A stretch of DNA of 64,000 nt from Veillonella sp. VA142 (GCF_003992135.1 NZ_RQVN01000002.1:1-64000), one strand, 5' to 3'. Numbered from the stretch's first letter, positions 8,469 to 17,551 are shown. Notes: generated by a model from the sequence alone, not told the origin. A program made the numbers and translations.

Positions 8469-10094
8469 ATGAATTTTTGGAAAGTGTTAATGGAATCAAT
8501 TACAGAGAAGCAACGACAAAAAGGACAGAATGTACGGATGGGGACACAATGGTTTGATGTATCTCAAGACACATCAAAGGTAGTAGTGCCTATGGTACAT
8601 CCTAGTCAGCTTGGAGAGGGGCTTGTGAAAGAGCCTACGGTATCTATGCCAGTAGAACTAGCACAAGATGATGTGATGGCTCAAATGCAAGTATCTGTAT
8701 AAAGTCAAGAGGTGGTTCAAGCGCATCTTGACGGTGCAGATATAACTCATTTATCTGCACAAACTAAGGATTTAGTGGAATCAGAGTCAGATCAAAGCAA
8801 CACGATTTCAGTACTATCTGGAGCGGTGCACTGTGCAGTGGAAGCCTTTGCACAATTTGGACGAGCAGATATGTTAGCTCAATTAGTGAAGGAACATTCA
8901 GTACATAAAGAGATTGAATACTTAGTAGGCTCCTTAGGCGACTTCTCAGAGGCAGCCCATTTGTGTAAAGGGGATGATATGGATTTTGCCGTTCATGCCA
9001 TTCGTCAAGGTATTAAAGATTGTGAATCCATCACAGCCAATAGCGAGGTGGATACAGCATTCTTACAGTACTTACCAACCTTAAAAGGAAGCTTAGGGGA
9101 CTTATTAGATGCTACTGTTCATAGTCAAGAATTACAATTAGCTATGATTCAATGGTGCTTACAATGTGGTTTATACCAACAGTCGGTGACCTTAAGTACA
9201 GAATGGGTGCCAACAATCTTATTCAATAAAGGAGTTTACTACACCGATCGTACTGACATGAAAGTGTTATTCAAAAAAGAAATCGAAGCGATGCAACGGA
9301 CTTGGAAAGAGTGTTTTGTCATTACTTACCGTGATTATGCAGGGAATAAAGCAGTCAGTGTGGCTGGTGGTGATACAGTAGGAGCAGAACTATCTGTGAT
9401 TCGTGATGAATTGCGTGGAGCAATCAACAAAAACCAAGTGACAAAAGCCTTTGAGAAGTTCTCCTATAACAAGGAAAAAATTGTAAAATTCATCCATGAT
9501 TTGTACCCAGCCTATTTACATGTACAGCAAAATATACGCTCTGTTGTGGATGTCATGTATTTTCAAGCACAATACTCAGAGATTGAAGGATACTTACGTG
9601 AATACTATGAAATCCAATGCACTAGCATCAGTTAACATAAACAATATTATCAATTCTTACAACAAAGTGCATCCGATTACGGCACTTTCATCCGTCAATT
9701 CTTACAAGCACCGACAGCAGAATTAGTAGAACGATTTGATTTGTACAAAGGTGTTTACTTTGATGAAGAGGATGAGGAATCTTTGGAGTCTGTAGCGGAG
9801 GAGATGTTCCAAAAACAACGTATTAAGCTAATCCGTGATTGCCAAGCTATGCTTGCTTACGGCAGTGCAAAAACAGATTTACCACAATTAGAAGCGCTAC
9901 AATTCTTGGTAGAATTCCATTACATTCGCCATCTTCGCAACAATATTAACCATGCAGCAGATAAAACTTTGGTTATCACGAGTGATATGGTGAAAGAAGC
10001 AGTGTCTACCTTGGTATCGTCTTTACAAGCTGGACAGTGGCTCGGCAATGTAACAGTGGAAGAAGAATTACAAAAAAATAGAAATATTATATAA
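8469..10094 (+). pseudogene. TM1812/Csx2-like HEPN ribonuclease gene broken by two in-frame stops
   Basis: One reading frame of 541 codons runs from ATG 8469 (GGAAAGGAA upstream) to TAA at 10,092, interrupted only by TAA at 8700 and TAA at 9633; no frameshift is needed. The middle and C-terminal parts look like the helical region of TM1812-family CRISPR ancillary proteins: AVEAFAQFGRADMLAQLVKE, then DFSEAAHLCK, then QSVTLSTEWVPTILFNKGVYY, and finally HLRNNINHA, a HEPN Arg-x4-His motif of RNases such as Csm6/Csx1. The first ~90 residues do not resemble the ligand-sensing CARF domain that normally precedes this region, so the N-terminus may be replaced or lost. The family call is by eye; another HEPN family is possible. 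Confidence 0.5.
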
Positions 10095-10102
10095 AAAAGT
10101 AT

Positions 10103-10140
10103 TGCCAATGACAAAATATGTCACTTTCATATGGCATACT
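10103..10140 (+). promoter_or_regulatory. Palindrome plus -10 box, copy 2 (before the regulator operon)
   Basis: CAATGACA-AAATA-TGTCA at 10,106-10,123 repeats the site at 8380, with the right arm shortened to TGTCACTT. CATACT (10,135-10,140) follows at the same 11-nt distance. It would drive the 45-residue ORF, the 52-residue ORF and the WYL regulator. Confidence 0.55.
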
Positions 10141-10237
10141 AATAGAATAGAGCACATAGTTCTAATACTTGGGGACATAGAAGAGAGAGAACATGTGATT
10201 TCTAGTTAGAATATTGTTAATCATTTAAGGAGGATGT

Positions 10238-10375
10238 ATGGAACAAAAAGAAACAGTATTGTCTGCTGTGGAACAGGCAAAGGAGAAAATGAATGCACTG
10301 CTAGAGGATGTGAGCCGCTTTGAAAGCCATCAATTCGATGCAAAATGTCAGTCTATTGTAGAACAAATTGCATAA
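10238..10375 (+). CDS. Small protein of unknown function, 45 residues
   Basis: AAGGAGGA at 10,227-10,234 precedes ATG 10,238, and the frame runs 45 codons to TAA. The product (MEQKETVLSAVEQAKEKM...) is rich in Glu, Gln and Ala and looks like one or two amphipathic helices. I do not recognise it. The good ribosome site and the regulated promoter 98 bp upstream make it a plausible real gene, and it is followed by its own terminator hairpin. It belongs by position to the WYL/HEPN locus. Confidence 0.45.
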   Translation: MEQKETVLSAVEQAKEKMNALLEDVSRFESHQFDAKCQSIVEQIA

Positions 10376-10401
10376 CGTATAGCAGGTAATCCCTGACAGA
10401 G

Positions 10402-10450
10402 AAAGCCACCATCTTGCCTATGACATTTCATGGTGAGACGGTGGCTTTAT
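10402..10450 (+). terminator. Hairpin after the 45-residue ORF
   Basis: AAAGCCACC (10,402-10,410) and GGTGGCTTT (10,440-10,448) form a stem with a long, partly paired loop. The T run is short (TTTAT), so it may be an attenuator rather than a full terminator. Confidence 0.45.
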
Positions 10451-10551
10451 GTATACATAAAAAACTATTTACTTAGTTGAGAGAGTTTTTTATAATTAAA
10501 GTAATTGGTACTTCGAGAGTAAATACTTTCATAAGAGAAAGGACAAAAGAG

Positions 10552-10710
10552 ATGAAACGATACATGGTCAAGTTTCACTATCCTAATAGCACGACGGTAC
10601 ATACTGCCTATGAAAGTGCTCATTCCCGTAGCGAAGCAGCGAACAAGGTGAAAGCTCGTGAAGCAGGATGTGGTCGTATTGTAAAAATTATTGCTACTGT
10701 GGAGCGATAA
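10552..10710 (+). CDS. Small basic protein of unknown function, 52 residues
   Basis: ATG 10,552 follows GAAAGGACAAAAGAG. The product MKRYMVKFHYPNSTTVH... is basic, with an alternating beta-like N-terminal half and a central helix (SRSEAANKVKAREAG), ending IVKIIATVER. It reads like a small alpha/beta fold, perhaps nucleic-acid binding. An in-frame ATG at 10,477 exists but has no ribosome site. The stop lies 1 bp before the WYL regulator start, implying cotranscription. It is intact although both larger neighbours are broken. Confidence 0.55.
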   Translation: MKRYMVKFHYPNSTTVHTAYESAHSRSEAANKVKAREAGCGRIVKIIATVER

Positions 10711-10711
10711 G

Positions 10712-11630
10712 ATGGAGGACAAGATAGACAAGACGCAGCAGATTTTGACGGATGCAACGTCGCCTATTACAAGGAGAAGTGCTGTGTAAATCAGAACTGG
10801 CTAAAGAGTTCGGTATTAATGAACGGTCCGTACAACGAGATATAGATGATTTACGAGCCTATTTACATGATGAAAGTACCCTTTGTGGGAATGAACAGCT
10901 TATCGTGTATGATCAAAAACGGAAGGGCTATGTCCTTAGCCATGGAGAATCAGATTGCTTATCTGTCAACGAACTAGTGGCCATTGCTAAAGTGATGTAA
11001 GATAGTCGTTCCCTATTACGAGATGATATGGGACGTATATTGAATAAATTATTGAAAACATTCTTTCCACATGAAGTGGTAAAGCTGGTAGAAAATCTCA
11101 TTCGTAATGAATTGCACCATTATGTAGAATTACGACATTAGAGAAATGTGTTGCCATTGTTGCAAGATTTATCGAGAGCCATACAAGAGCAACGATACAT
11201 TACGATTTCCTATGAAAAAAGTACTAACAAAGAAGTGGTAACACGTAAATTATCGCCATTGGGCATTTGTTTTTCGGAGTACTATTTCTATTTAACTGCT
11301 TATATGGATCGGGAAGAACGAAGCAAAATTCCGAAGGAATTACAGGACTTTCCAACGATTTATCGCTTAGATCGTATCCATAGCTTGATCGTCGAAGAGG
11401 AGCATTACCAAGTGCCATCCTATACATCACGGTACCAAGAAGCAGAGTTTCGTAAACGAATCCAGTTTATGTACGGCGGTAGACTACAACAAGTGACCTT
11501 TACCTATGTGGGACACGATATCGATGCTATCCTAGATAGATTGCCAACAGCCACCATTACCTGGTATGAAGAAGAAACACATACCTACCATATCCGTGCA
11601 GAAGTGTATGGAACGGGTATTTGGCGATAG
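10712..11630 (+). pseudogene. WYL-domain transcriptional regulator, inactivated
   Basis: The gene starts at ATG 10,712 (MEDKIDKTQQIL), one base after the previous stop. A frameshift near 10,750 leads into QRRLLQGEVLCKSELAKEF, then GINERSVQRDIDDLRAYL, a DeoR/YafY-like winged helix. In-frame TAA (10,998) and TAG (11,139) interrupt the linker and the start of the WYL domain; the domain continues with ISYEKSTNKEVVTRKLSPLG and FYLTAYMDRE. The final stop after GTGIWR lies about 50 residues short of the usual C-terminus. WYL proteins often control CRISPR and other defence genes. Three lesions plus truncation make it non-functional unless stops are read through. Confidence 0.75.
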
Positions 11631-11643
11631 AGTTGACTTAAAT

Positions 11644-11692
11644 AATACCTATGAAGTTATTACTAGCATAATGACTTTATAGGTATTTTATT
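11644..11692 (+). terminator. Terminator after the WYL pseudogene
   Basis: AATACCTAT (11,644-11,652) pairs with ATAGGTATT (11,679-11,687), with further pairing of AAGTTATT/AATGACTT inside, followed by TTATT. The next 100 bp are AT-rich with only the promoter of the next gene. Confidence 0.65.
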
Positions 11693-11794
11693 ATCAAATT
11701 ACATTGATAATTTTTAAAATAATACGTTTATAAATAATTTTTTGAAGAAATAAAAAAATAATTATTAAAAAAATGTTAATGGCATTCGCTCTAT

Positions 11795-11802
11795 GCTATA
11801 AT
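11795..11802 (+). promoter_or_regulatory. Extended -10 promoter for the acyltransferase
   Basis: TGCTATAAT (11,794-11,802) is a perfect extended -10 box 58 nt before the start codon. TGTTAA at about 11,774 is a weak -35. Confidence 0.55.
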
Positions 11803-11860
11803 GTATATTACGTATCGAAAAATGCATTGTATAGTATTCATGTAGAAGGGAAGACACAGT

Positions 11861-13744
11861 ATGCCACCAGAGTTAGAAGAACCGCATCAAGGACTCGGTT
11901 CCAGACAGAAAAAACGTATTATAGGAGTCAAACCAGGTCAGTTTGTGAAAGGCCTTGACGGGCTAAAAGGATTAGCTATTCTAGGTGTCACGGGCTTTCA
12001 TTTATTTCCCCATGCAGCCAGTGGCGGGTTCATGGGGGTTTCCCTTTTCTTTGTATTATCGGGGTATTTATTAGCTTTTACAACCAATCAACAATGGAAG
12101 TTGGGAAATTATAGCATTTCAAAATTCTTTCAGCGTAGGGCAGAGCGGATTCTCATTCCCTTAGTGTTGATGGTGGCAGTCATCTTAGGACTGTGGCATT
12201 TGCTATTACCTGACAAGCTAGCAGGGATTCGCCCAGAAGTGATGTCCATTTTGCTAGGCTATAATAACTGGTGGCAAATCGCACAAAATGCAGATTATTT
12301 TACCCGTTTAGTGAACACATCGCCATTCACCCATATGTGGTTTATGGGTGTAGAAATTCAGTACATTGTCATTTGGCCCCTCTTATATTGGACCTATGTA
12401 GCTCTGAAAAAACAGTGGAGTTACACCATCGGTCTAGTATGGATGCTAGCATTGGCGTTAGGATCCTCTGTCATTATGCCACTACTATATACAGAGGGCA
12501 TGGACGTATCTCGTTTTTATTACGGTACAGACACACGGTTATTCGCCTTGCTATTGGGCGCCTTTTTAGGATTGCATCGGAGTGAACAAAAACTATATCC
12601 CTTGGGCACTATGAAAGGAAATGTTATCGGCAGTATATTCCTATTGGCAGGCATCATTGCCACCGTAGTAGGATATATCTATTTAGATGGACAAAGTCCT
12701 TCTCTTTACACCTATGGCATGGTAGCATTTACTTGCTTGTTTGGTTTCATGGTGTGGTTAGTAGAACATCCTAACGCGCCACTTGGAAAATTGGTGGATA
12801 TGCCTGTCCTAGCATGGTTTGGTAAACATAGTTATGGATTGTTTTTATGGCAATATCCAATGATTTACCTCTTTGAACATATGGGGCTTATGGATTATTT
12901 TGCATCGCCTATAGCCTACTTTATCGTCTTAGTGGCGGTTATCATCGGTCTTACACTTTGGTCTGAAGCGGTGACGAATTGGTGTGTCCGTCAAGACAGT
13001 GTTCGTGCTATTGTGGATGTCGTTCGTTCCTACTATGTAAAAGTGCTGTCTATCGTGGGGGCTGTTTGCATTGTCCTAGGTGTGTATGCCTTCGCTACAG
13101 CTCCTGCAGAGAAGCAACAAGACGTGACGGAGTTGCAAGTGCGATTGGCGAAGAATGCAGAATCCCAAGCTGCAGAAAATGCAAAGGTGATAGATTTGTC
13201 TACTGTCAGCGATCCACAAGATATGGTGCATATGGCAGCCATTGGTGATTCCGTCATGCTTGGTTCCGCTCATGCATTGAGACAAGACTTTGCAGGTATC
13301 CAAATTGATGCCAAAGTATCTCGCTATGTAGGGGCAGGTTTAGGGATTGCAAAGCAAATGGATGCGAACCAACAACTAGGCAATGCGGTCCTCATTGGTC
13401 TGGGCACCAATGGTCCTATTACAGGGTACTATGAAAATGAAACAAAAGCATTGGTGCAGTATTTAGGTCCGAATCGTCAGATTTTCTGGATTAATAATTA
13501 TGCGCCAGGGATTCAGTGGATTGAAGCCAACAATGCGTATCTAACTAAGCTTGCGAAAGAACACCAGAATGTGCATATCATCGACTGGGCTAGCCTAGCA
13601 TCGAAACATAGAGATTGGCTCGGGGATGATGGTATCCATCCGAATGATACCGGTGTGAAAGAATACTCTAAGTTTATCCATGATGAAGTAAAAAAAGTAT
13701 TGCTCCAAGAAGGCGAAACAACTAAAAAACAGAAAAAGCGCTAA
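11861..13744 (+). CDS. OatA-like acyltransferase-3 / SGNH-hydrolase fusion, cell-envelope O-acyltransferase
   Basis: The 627-residue membrane protein has an acyltransferase-3 domain of about ten membrane helices (residues 30-400), opening with GLDGLKGLAILGVTGFHLF and FFVLSGYLLAF. A C-terminal extracytoplasmic SGNH domain follows: AIGDSVMLGS near 465 (catalytic Ser), LIGLGTNGP near 510, and DGIHPNDTGVKEY near 595 (Asp-x-x-His). OatA-type enzymes O-acetylate peptidoglycan MurNAc and protect from lysozyme; related proteins modify polysaccharides or LPS. The true acceptor here is not determined. ATG 11,861 follows AGAAGGGA. It is flanked by its own promoter and a strong terminator, so it is monocistronic. 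Confidence 0.9.
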   Translation: MPPELEEPHQGLGSRQKKRIIGVKPGQFVKGLDGLKGLAILGVTGFHLFPHAASGGFMGVSLFFVLSGYLLAFTTNQQWKLGNYSISKFFQRRAERILIPLVLMVAVILGLWHLLLPDKLAGIRPEVMSILLGYNNWWQIAQNADYFTRLVNTSPFTHMWFMGVEIQYIVIWPLLYWTYVALKKQWSYTIGLVWMLALALGSSVIMPLLYTEGMDVSRFYYGTDTRLFALLLGAFLGLHRSEQKLYPLGTMKGNVIGSIFLLAGIIATVVGYIYLDGQSPSLYTYGMVAFTCLFGFMVWLVEHPNAPLGKLVDMPVLAWFGKHSYGLFLWQYPMIYLFEHMGLMDYFASPIAYFIVLVAVIIGLTLWSEAVTNWCVRQDSVRAIVDVVRSYYVKVLSIVGAVCIVLGVYAFATAPAEKQQDVTELQVRLAKNAESQAAENAKVIDLSTVSDPQDMVHMAAIGDSVMLGSAHALRQDFAGIQIDAKVSRYVGAGLGIAKQMDANQQLGNAVLIGLGTNGPITGYYENETKALVQYLGPNRQIFWINNYAPGIQWIEANNAYLTKLAKEHQNVHIIDWASLASKHRDWLGDDGIHPNDTGVKEYSKFIHDEVKKVLLQEGETTKKQKKR

Positions 13745-13789
13745 ACATGTATCGATAGATAAGGGGATTAGCTAAACATGCCAATATAT

Positions 13790-13837
13790 AAGGGCTGTAG
13801 CATAATGTAAATTTACATTTTGTTACAGTCCCTTTTT
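13790..13837 (+). terminator. Terminator after the acyltransferase
   Basis: A long imperfect hairpin spans 13,790-13,835: AAGGGCTGTAGCATAATGTAA on the left pairs with TTACATTTTGTTACAGTCCC on the right, followed by TTTTT. Confidence 0.8.
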
Positions 13838-13858
13838 GATTTATTCCACCTAAAATAG

Positions 13859-13893
13859 CACTCACAGTCAAGGTTGACTGGTAGGAGTGTTTT
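13859..13893 (+). terminator. Second hairpin upstream of the pilus operon
   Basis: CACTC (13,859-13,863) and GAGTG (13,885-13,889) enclose AGTCAA/TTGACT (13,866-13,879), then TTTTCT. It may be a second terminator or a leader element 57 bp before the first pilus gene. I cannot place the operon's promoter with confidence. Confidence 0.4.
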
Positions 13894-13949
13894 CTAGGAT
13901 TTTAGAGGGTACATAGAGAAATCCTAAGTACGCAAGTAAAGGAGGTGAA

Positions 13950-14966
13950 ATGATGTACCATGTGGAGATTGAGCTGGATAATTTCTTTCAGCGTGCCTAT
14001 GAAAGTGGAGCCAGTGATATGCATTTTGACACCTTAGAAAAAGAGGTGCAAGTACGATTCCGCTTGGATGGTCGTTTGCAAGAGATAGCTCGGATTCCTA
14101 TGCCAGAAGGTGAGCAAGTGATGAATCGTTTGAAAGTGTTAGGGTCTATGGATATCAGTGAAAAAAGATTGCCTCAAGATGGGCGTTATGTGTGGACTCA
14201 TGAAAATCACTCAGGAACGATACGTATGTCTTCTCTGCCGTCTGTGTATGGTGAAAGTCTTGTATGTCGTCTCTTTTGGCATGATGAGCAGATAAAATCC
14301 TTAGAGGAATTAGGTATGCCAGATGATATCAGTGCAGAGGTGCGCAGGTTATTGGCACGCCCACATGGGTTACTGCTTGTGTGTGGGCCTACCGGGTCTG
14401 GTAAAAGTTCTACCTTGTATGCATTATTGCAAGAACTCAATGGAGAAGAGGAGCAAATCATTACCTTGGAGCATCCAGTGGAACGTATTGTAGAAAAAGC
14501 TGTTCAAATTGGTGTGCAGCCACAGATTGGTATGACTTTTAGTAAGGGATTGCGTGCTATTTTACGGCATGATCCAGATACCATAGTGGTGGGTGAAATT
14601 CGTGATCAAGAAACGGCGCAGTTAGCGGTACAGGCAGCGCTCACGGGGCATCGTGTATTATCTACGATTCACACGAACCATGCCATAGGCGTAGTGGAAC
14701 GATTGGTGGATATGGGGGTAGAAGACTATCTGGTGTGTGCTACTCTGACCGGTGTTATCTCACAACGATTGGTACGAACACTAGTAGATGGTGCATATCA
14801 TGGTCGCTGTGGATTGTATGAGTTACTAGCCATTCCTAACTATGATTGCCATTGGGAACAGCTAGATTCTTATCTGCTTTGTTCATTGGAAGAATCGGCT
14901 CGTCAAGCCGTCGATAAAGGGTTGACTACGGAAGAGGAAGTACGTCGAGTGGGGGTAGTATTATGA
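13950..14966 (+). CDS. pilB: Type IV pilus assembly ATPase, PilB/GspE family (short form)
   Basis: A cytoplasmic secretion ATPase that powers pilin extrusion. The 338-residue protein keeps the N2 and catalytic domains: GASDMHFDTL near 20, RFRLDGRL near 34, Walker A GPTGSGKSS near 149, the Asp/His box DPDTIVVGEIRDQETA near 210 (Walker B), and LSTIHTNHA near 238. It lacks the N1 domain of full-length PilB (about 560 residues) and the C-terminal tetracysteine zinc motif, as in short GspE/ComGA-type ATPases. A perfect AAGGAGGTGAA precedes ATG 13,950. It is the first gene of the pilus operon and overlaps the next ATPase by 4 bp. Confidence 0.9.
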   Translation: MMYHVEIELDNFFQRAYESGASDMHFDTLEKEVQVRFRLDGRLQEIARIPMPEGEQVMNRLKVLGSMDISEKRLPQDGRYVWTHENHSGTIRMSSLPSVYGESLVCRLFWHDEQIKSLEELGMPDDISAEVRRLLARPHGLLLVCGPTGSGKSSTLYALLQELNGEEEQIITLEHPVERIVEKAVQIGVQPQIGMTFSKGLRAILRHDPDTIVVGEIRDQETAQLAVQAALTGHRVLSTIHTNHAIGVVERLVDMGVEDYLVCATLTGVISQRLVRTLVDGAYHGRCGLYELLAIPNYDCHWEQLDSYLLCSLEESARQAVDKGLTTEEEVRRVGVVL

Positions 14967-15955
14967 TTTGGTCACACCTATTGCATAAAGCTATTGAACG
15001 AGGGGCTACAGATATTCATGTGCAAAGTGGTACGGTCTTTTGGCGATTAGGTATGGATGTAGTGCCTACGGAATACGAACTATCTGATGAAGACATGATA
15101 ACGTTTCTAACCGACCAAGTGCAGACCGTATCGGATGCCATGATGTCCTATGATGGGGCCATGACCTTTGAAGGATTACGCATACGGGTTCATCTATTCC
15201 GTTGGCGATCTGGATGGGGTGGTACCTTGCGTGTTTTGTATCCTCCTAAAACGGGTCTCGATACATCGGAAGAGGGTAATTTATTGCGCCGTATCTCTTC
15301 TTTCAAAGAGGGGCTGGTTATCATTGCCGGTGCCACTGGTTCAGGGAAATCTTACACTCTTACCTCTTGTTTAATGCACATTAATGAAAATATGCGTCGT
15401 CATATTATTACGTTAGAAGATCCTATCGAATATGTATTGGATCATCAACAGTCTTTGATACATCAACGAGAATTGCATACACACTTTCATCATATGGCGG
15501 ACGGTATTCGAGATGCATTGCGTGAAGATCCAGATGTGATTTTAATCGGTGAGGTACGGGATAAGGAGACGTTGGAGGCAGCATTACATGCGGCAGAAAC
15601 GGGGCATCTTGTATTTGCCACCTTGCACACACAGCGTGCTACTATGTCCATTAATCGGATGATTTCTATGTTCCCTGCGCACCAACAAGAAGAAGTGCGA
15701 ACACAACTTTCACAGATATTACGAGCCGTCATCTGTCAACGATTGGTTGTCATCGATGATAGATTTATCCCAGTGCGAGATATTTTGATTAATACCCCAG
15801 CAGTGGCAAATTTGATACGTCAGCGAAAGGAACCGCAAATTGTATCTTTACAAGAAACGCAAAGGCCCATGAAAACATTGGAAATGGCAGTTGCCGATCT
15901 ACGATCTATTTATGGATCATCACCAGTGTTAGAGTCTGTATTGCAGGTAAATTAG
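14963..15955 (+). CDS. pilT: Type IV pilus retraction ATPase, PilT family
   Basis: PilT depolymerises the pilus to produce twitching motility and DNA uptake. The 330-residue length and domain order match: GATDIHVQSG near 14, Walker A GATGSGKSYT near 122, DPDVILIGEVRDKETLE near 187 (Walker B), FATLHTQRA near 219 (His box), and QLSQILRAVICQRLV near 248. It differs from PilB next to it by having the PilT C-terminal region and not a second basal module. ATG 14,963 overlaps the pilB stop, so translation is coupled. The C-terminal AIRLAG-type helix of classical PilT is not evident. Confidence 0.85.
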   Translation: MIWSHLLHKAIERGATDIHVQSGTVFWRLGMDVVPTEYELSDEDMITFLTDQVQTVSDAMMSYDGAMTFEGLRIRVHLFRWRSGWGGTLRVLYPPKTGLDTSEEGNLLRRISSFKEGLVIIAGATGSGKSYTLTSCLMHINENMRRHIITLEDPIEYVLDHQQSLIHQRELHTHFHHMADGIRDALREDPDVILIGEVRDKETLEAALHAAETGHLVFATLHTQRATMSINRMISMFPAHQQEEVRTQLSQILRAVICQRLVVIDDRFIPVRDILINTPAVANLIRQRKEPQIVSLQETQRPMKTLEMAVADLRSIYGSSPVLESVLQVN

Positions 15956-15967
15956 TGGAGAATATGT

Positions 15968-17143
15968 ATGAGTTGGTATACCTATGAAGGATTTTCGACG
16001 GACAAAAAAATAGTGTCAGGGAAAATATGGGGTGATTCAGAAGAGGAAGTGCAGGCAAAGCTAGCGTATCAATCTATCACACCGATTCATTTAGAATGCG
16101 TTGTTGTGAAGGATAGAAAGAAGCAATGGAAAGCAGCTCATATGATTCACTTTGCCTATCGATTACATATGTTGTTGGGCGCAGGTATATCCTTACGAAA
16201 AGCCTTAGATATGATGGTCAATACGAAAGGTTCCACTATCCCTTATGAAGAGATTCGTGAAGATGTAGGGCGTGGCATGGCACTGTCAAAAAGTTTAGCC
16301 AAGTATCATTGTCCTGTCATTGTTACGACTATATTGGAAGCGGGTGAAGCATCAGGAACCTTAGTGGAATCCTTAGGGATGATTCAAAGTATGTACGAAG
16401 AGGAGCATCGATTGCGTCAACAATTAGTATCAGCCATTACGTATCCATCTTTTTTGGTGGTGCTTATGCTAGTGTTTGTAGGAGTTGCCGTAGGTTTTAT
16501 TTTACCCCAATTTAAATCTGTCTTCGAGAGCATGCAAATTGAATTACCACCGCTAACTGCAGCGCTTTTTACAGGGGGCACTTGGTTACAACAAAAAGGA
16601 GTATATCTTTTGGTTGGTTTGCTAGTATTGGGAATGGTTTTGTGGAAATCATACCAACGAGACTCTGTGAAGTTCAGCGTGCATCGTAAGGTTTGGCTAT
16701 GTATGGCACGAAGAGAATGGCTTATGGCGTATACAATGGTACGTATGTGTCAGATTTGGAAACTACTTTTACAAAGTGGAATACCTTTGTTACAAATGCT
16801 AGACATGACAGAATCGCTGTGGGGAAACCGTTGGGCAAGTACCTTACAACAAGAGGTCAAAACACGTATTTCCCAAGGGCATGGATTCACAGACTCATTA
16901 GAACAAGTACAATTAGGAACTTCCTTTGTATGGGATCTGCTTCGTATTGGAGAAGAAACGGGTGACCTGGAAAGTATGTTAGACCAAGGGCATGTGTATT
17001 ATAAGGGGATTTTGGAACGGACCGTAAAACGAGGAGAACAATTATTAGAACCTATTATGCTCAGTATTATGGGCAGTATGATCGCCTTACTTGTGGTAGC
17101 AGTGATGCTACCGATGTTTAATTCAATTTCAGCTATTCAATAG
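15968..17143 (+). CDS. pilC: Type IV pilus inner-membrane platform protein, PilC/GspF
   Basis: The polytopic platform links the ATPases to the growing pilus. The 391-residue protein carries two GspF domains with the repeated pattern FAYRLHMLLGAGISLRKAL (about residues 58-76) and a second copy around 260, plus membrane helices near 155-190, 205-225 and 365-390. An N-terminal segment (residues 1-45: YEGFSTDKKIVSGKIWG) is typical. It starts 12 bp after pilT. Length is close to the usual 400. Confidence 0.92.
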   Translation: MSWYTYEGFSTDKKIVSGKIWGDSEEEVQAKLAYQSITPIHLECVVVKDRKKQWKAAHMIHFAYRLHMLLGAGISLRKALDMMVNTKGSTIPYEEIREDVGRGMALSKSLAKYHCPVIVTTILEAGEASGTLVESLGMIQSMYEEEHRLRQQLVSAITYPSFLVVLMLVFVGVAVGFILPQFKSVFESMQIELPPLTAALFTGGTWLQQKGVYLLVGLLVLGMVLWKSYQRDSVKFSVHRKVWLCMARREWLMAYTMVRMCQIWKLLLQSGIPLLQMLDMTESLWGNRWASTLQQEVKTRISQGHGFTDSLEQVQLGTSFVWDLLRIGEETGDLESMLDQGHVYYKGILERTVKRGEQLLEPIMLSIMGSMIALLVVAVMLPMFNSISAIQ

Positions 17144-17151
17144 GAGGAAGT

Positions 17152-17529
17152 ATGGAAGCACTTCGACAACGTTTGTCCTTACGACAACGAAAGCAACAAG
17201 ATGGATTTACCTTAGTGGAATTAATGGTTGTAGTGGCAATCATCGCCATTTTAGCATCTTTGGCAATGCCACAATTTTTAAATGCCTCAAACAAGGCGAA
17301 AGAAGCGAAAATTAAATCGGATGTGACAACTATTTCCAATGCAGCTCAGTTGTATATGATGGAACAATCTACCGATGCAGTGCCTACTGTAGATACATTG
17401 TACAAGGAAGGGTATTTGACAGAACATGTGAGAACTCCTAAAGGTGGAGAATACACCGTAACAAGTGTACAAAATGAAGGCGGTAAAGGTAAACATATTG
17501 CTGTCACTGCACCCGATGCAGAAAATTAA
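17152..17529 (+). CDS. pilA: Major type IV pilin / prepilin
   Basis: A 125-residue prepilin. After a 22-residue leader, the class III signal QQDG/FTLVELMVVVAII places Gly at the cleavage site and Glu at mature position 5, followed by a hydrophobic helix and a small C-terminal domain of about 80 residues. The leader is long for a type IVa pilin. The C-terminal half lacks cysteines, so there is no disulphide loop. A GGAGG at 17,142 precedes the ATG. Its place right after pilC and its shape make it the likely major subunit. Confidence 0.9.
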   Translation: MEALRQRLSLRQRKQQDGFTLVELMVVVAIIAILASLAMPQFLNASNKAKEAKIKSDVTTISNAAQLYMMEQSTDAVPTVDTLYKEGYLTEHVRTPKGGEYTVTSVQNEGGKGKHIAVTAPDAEN

Positions 17530-17551
17530 TTATTAGAAGGAAGAGGGAAAT

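Noticed and set aside
11773-11958. A 61-codon ORF overlapping the acyltransferase start
   Set aside because: It contains the promoter -10 box of the acyltransferase, has no ribosome site and no protein-like features.
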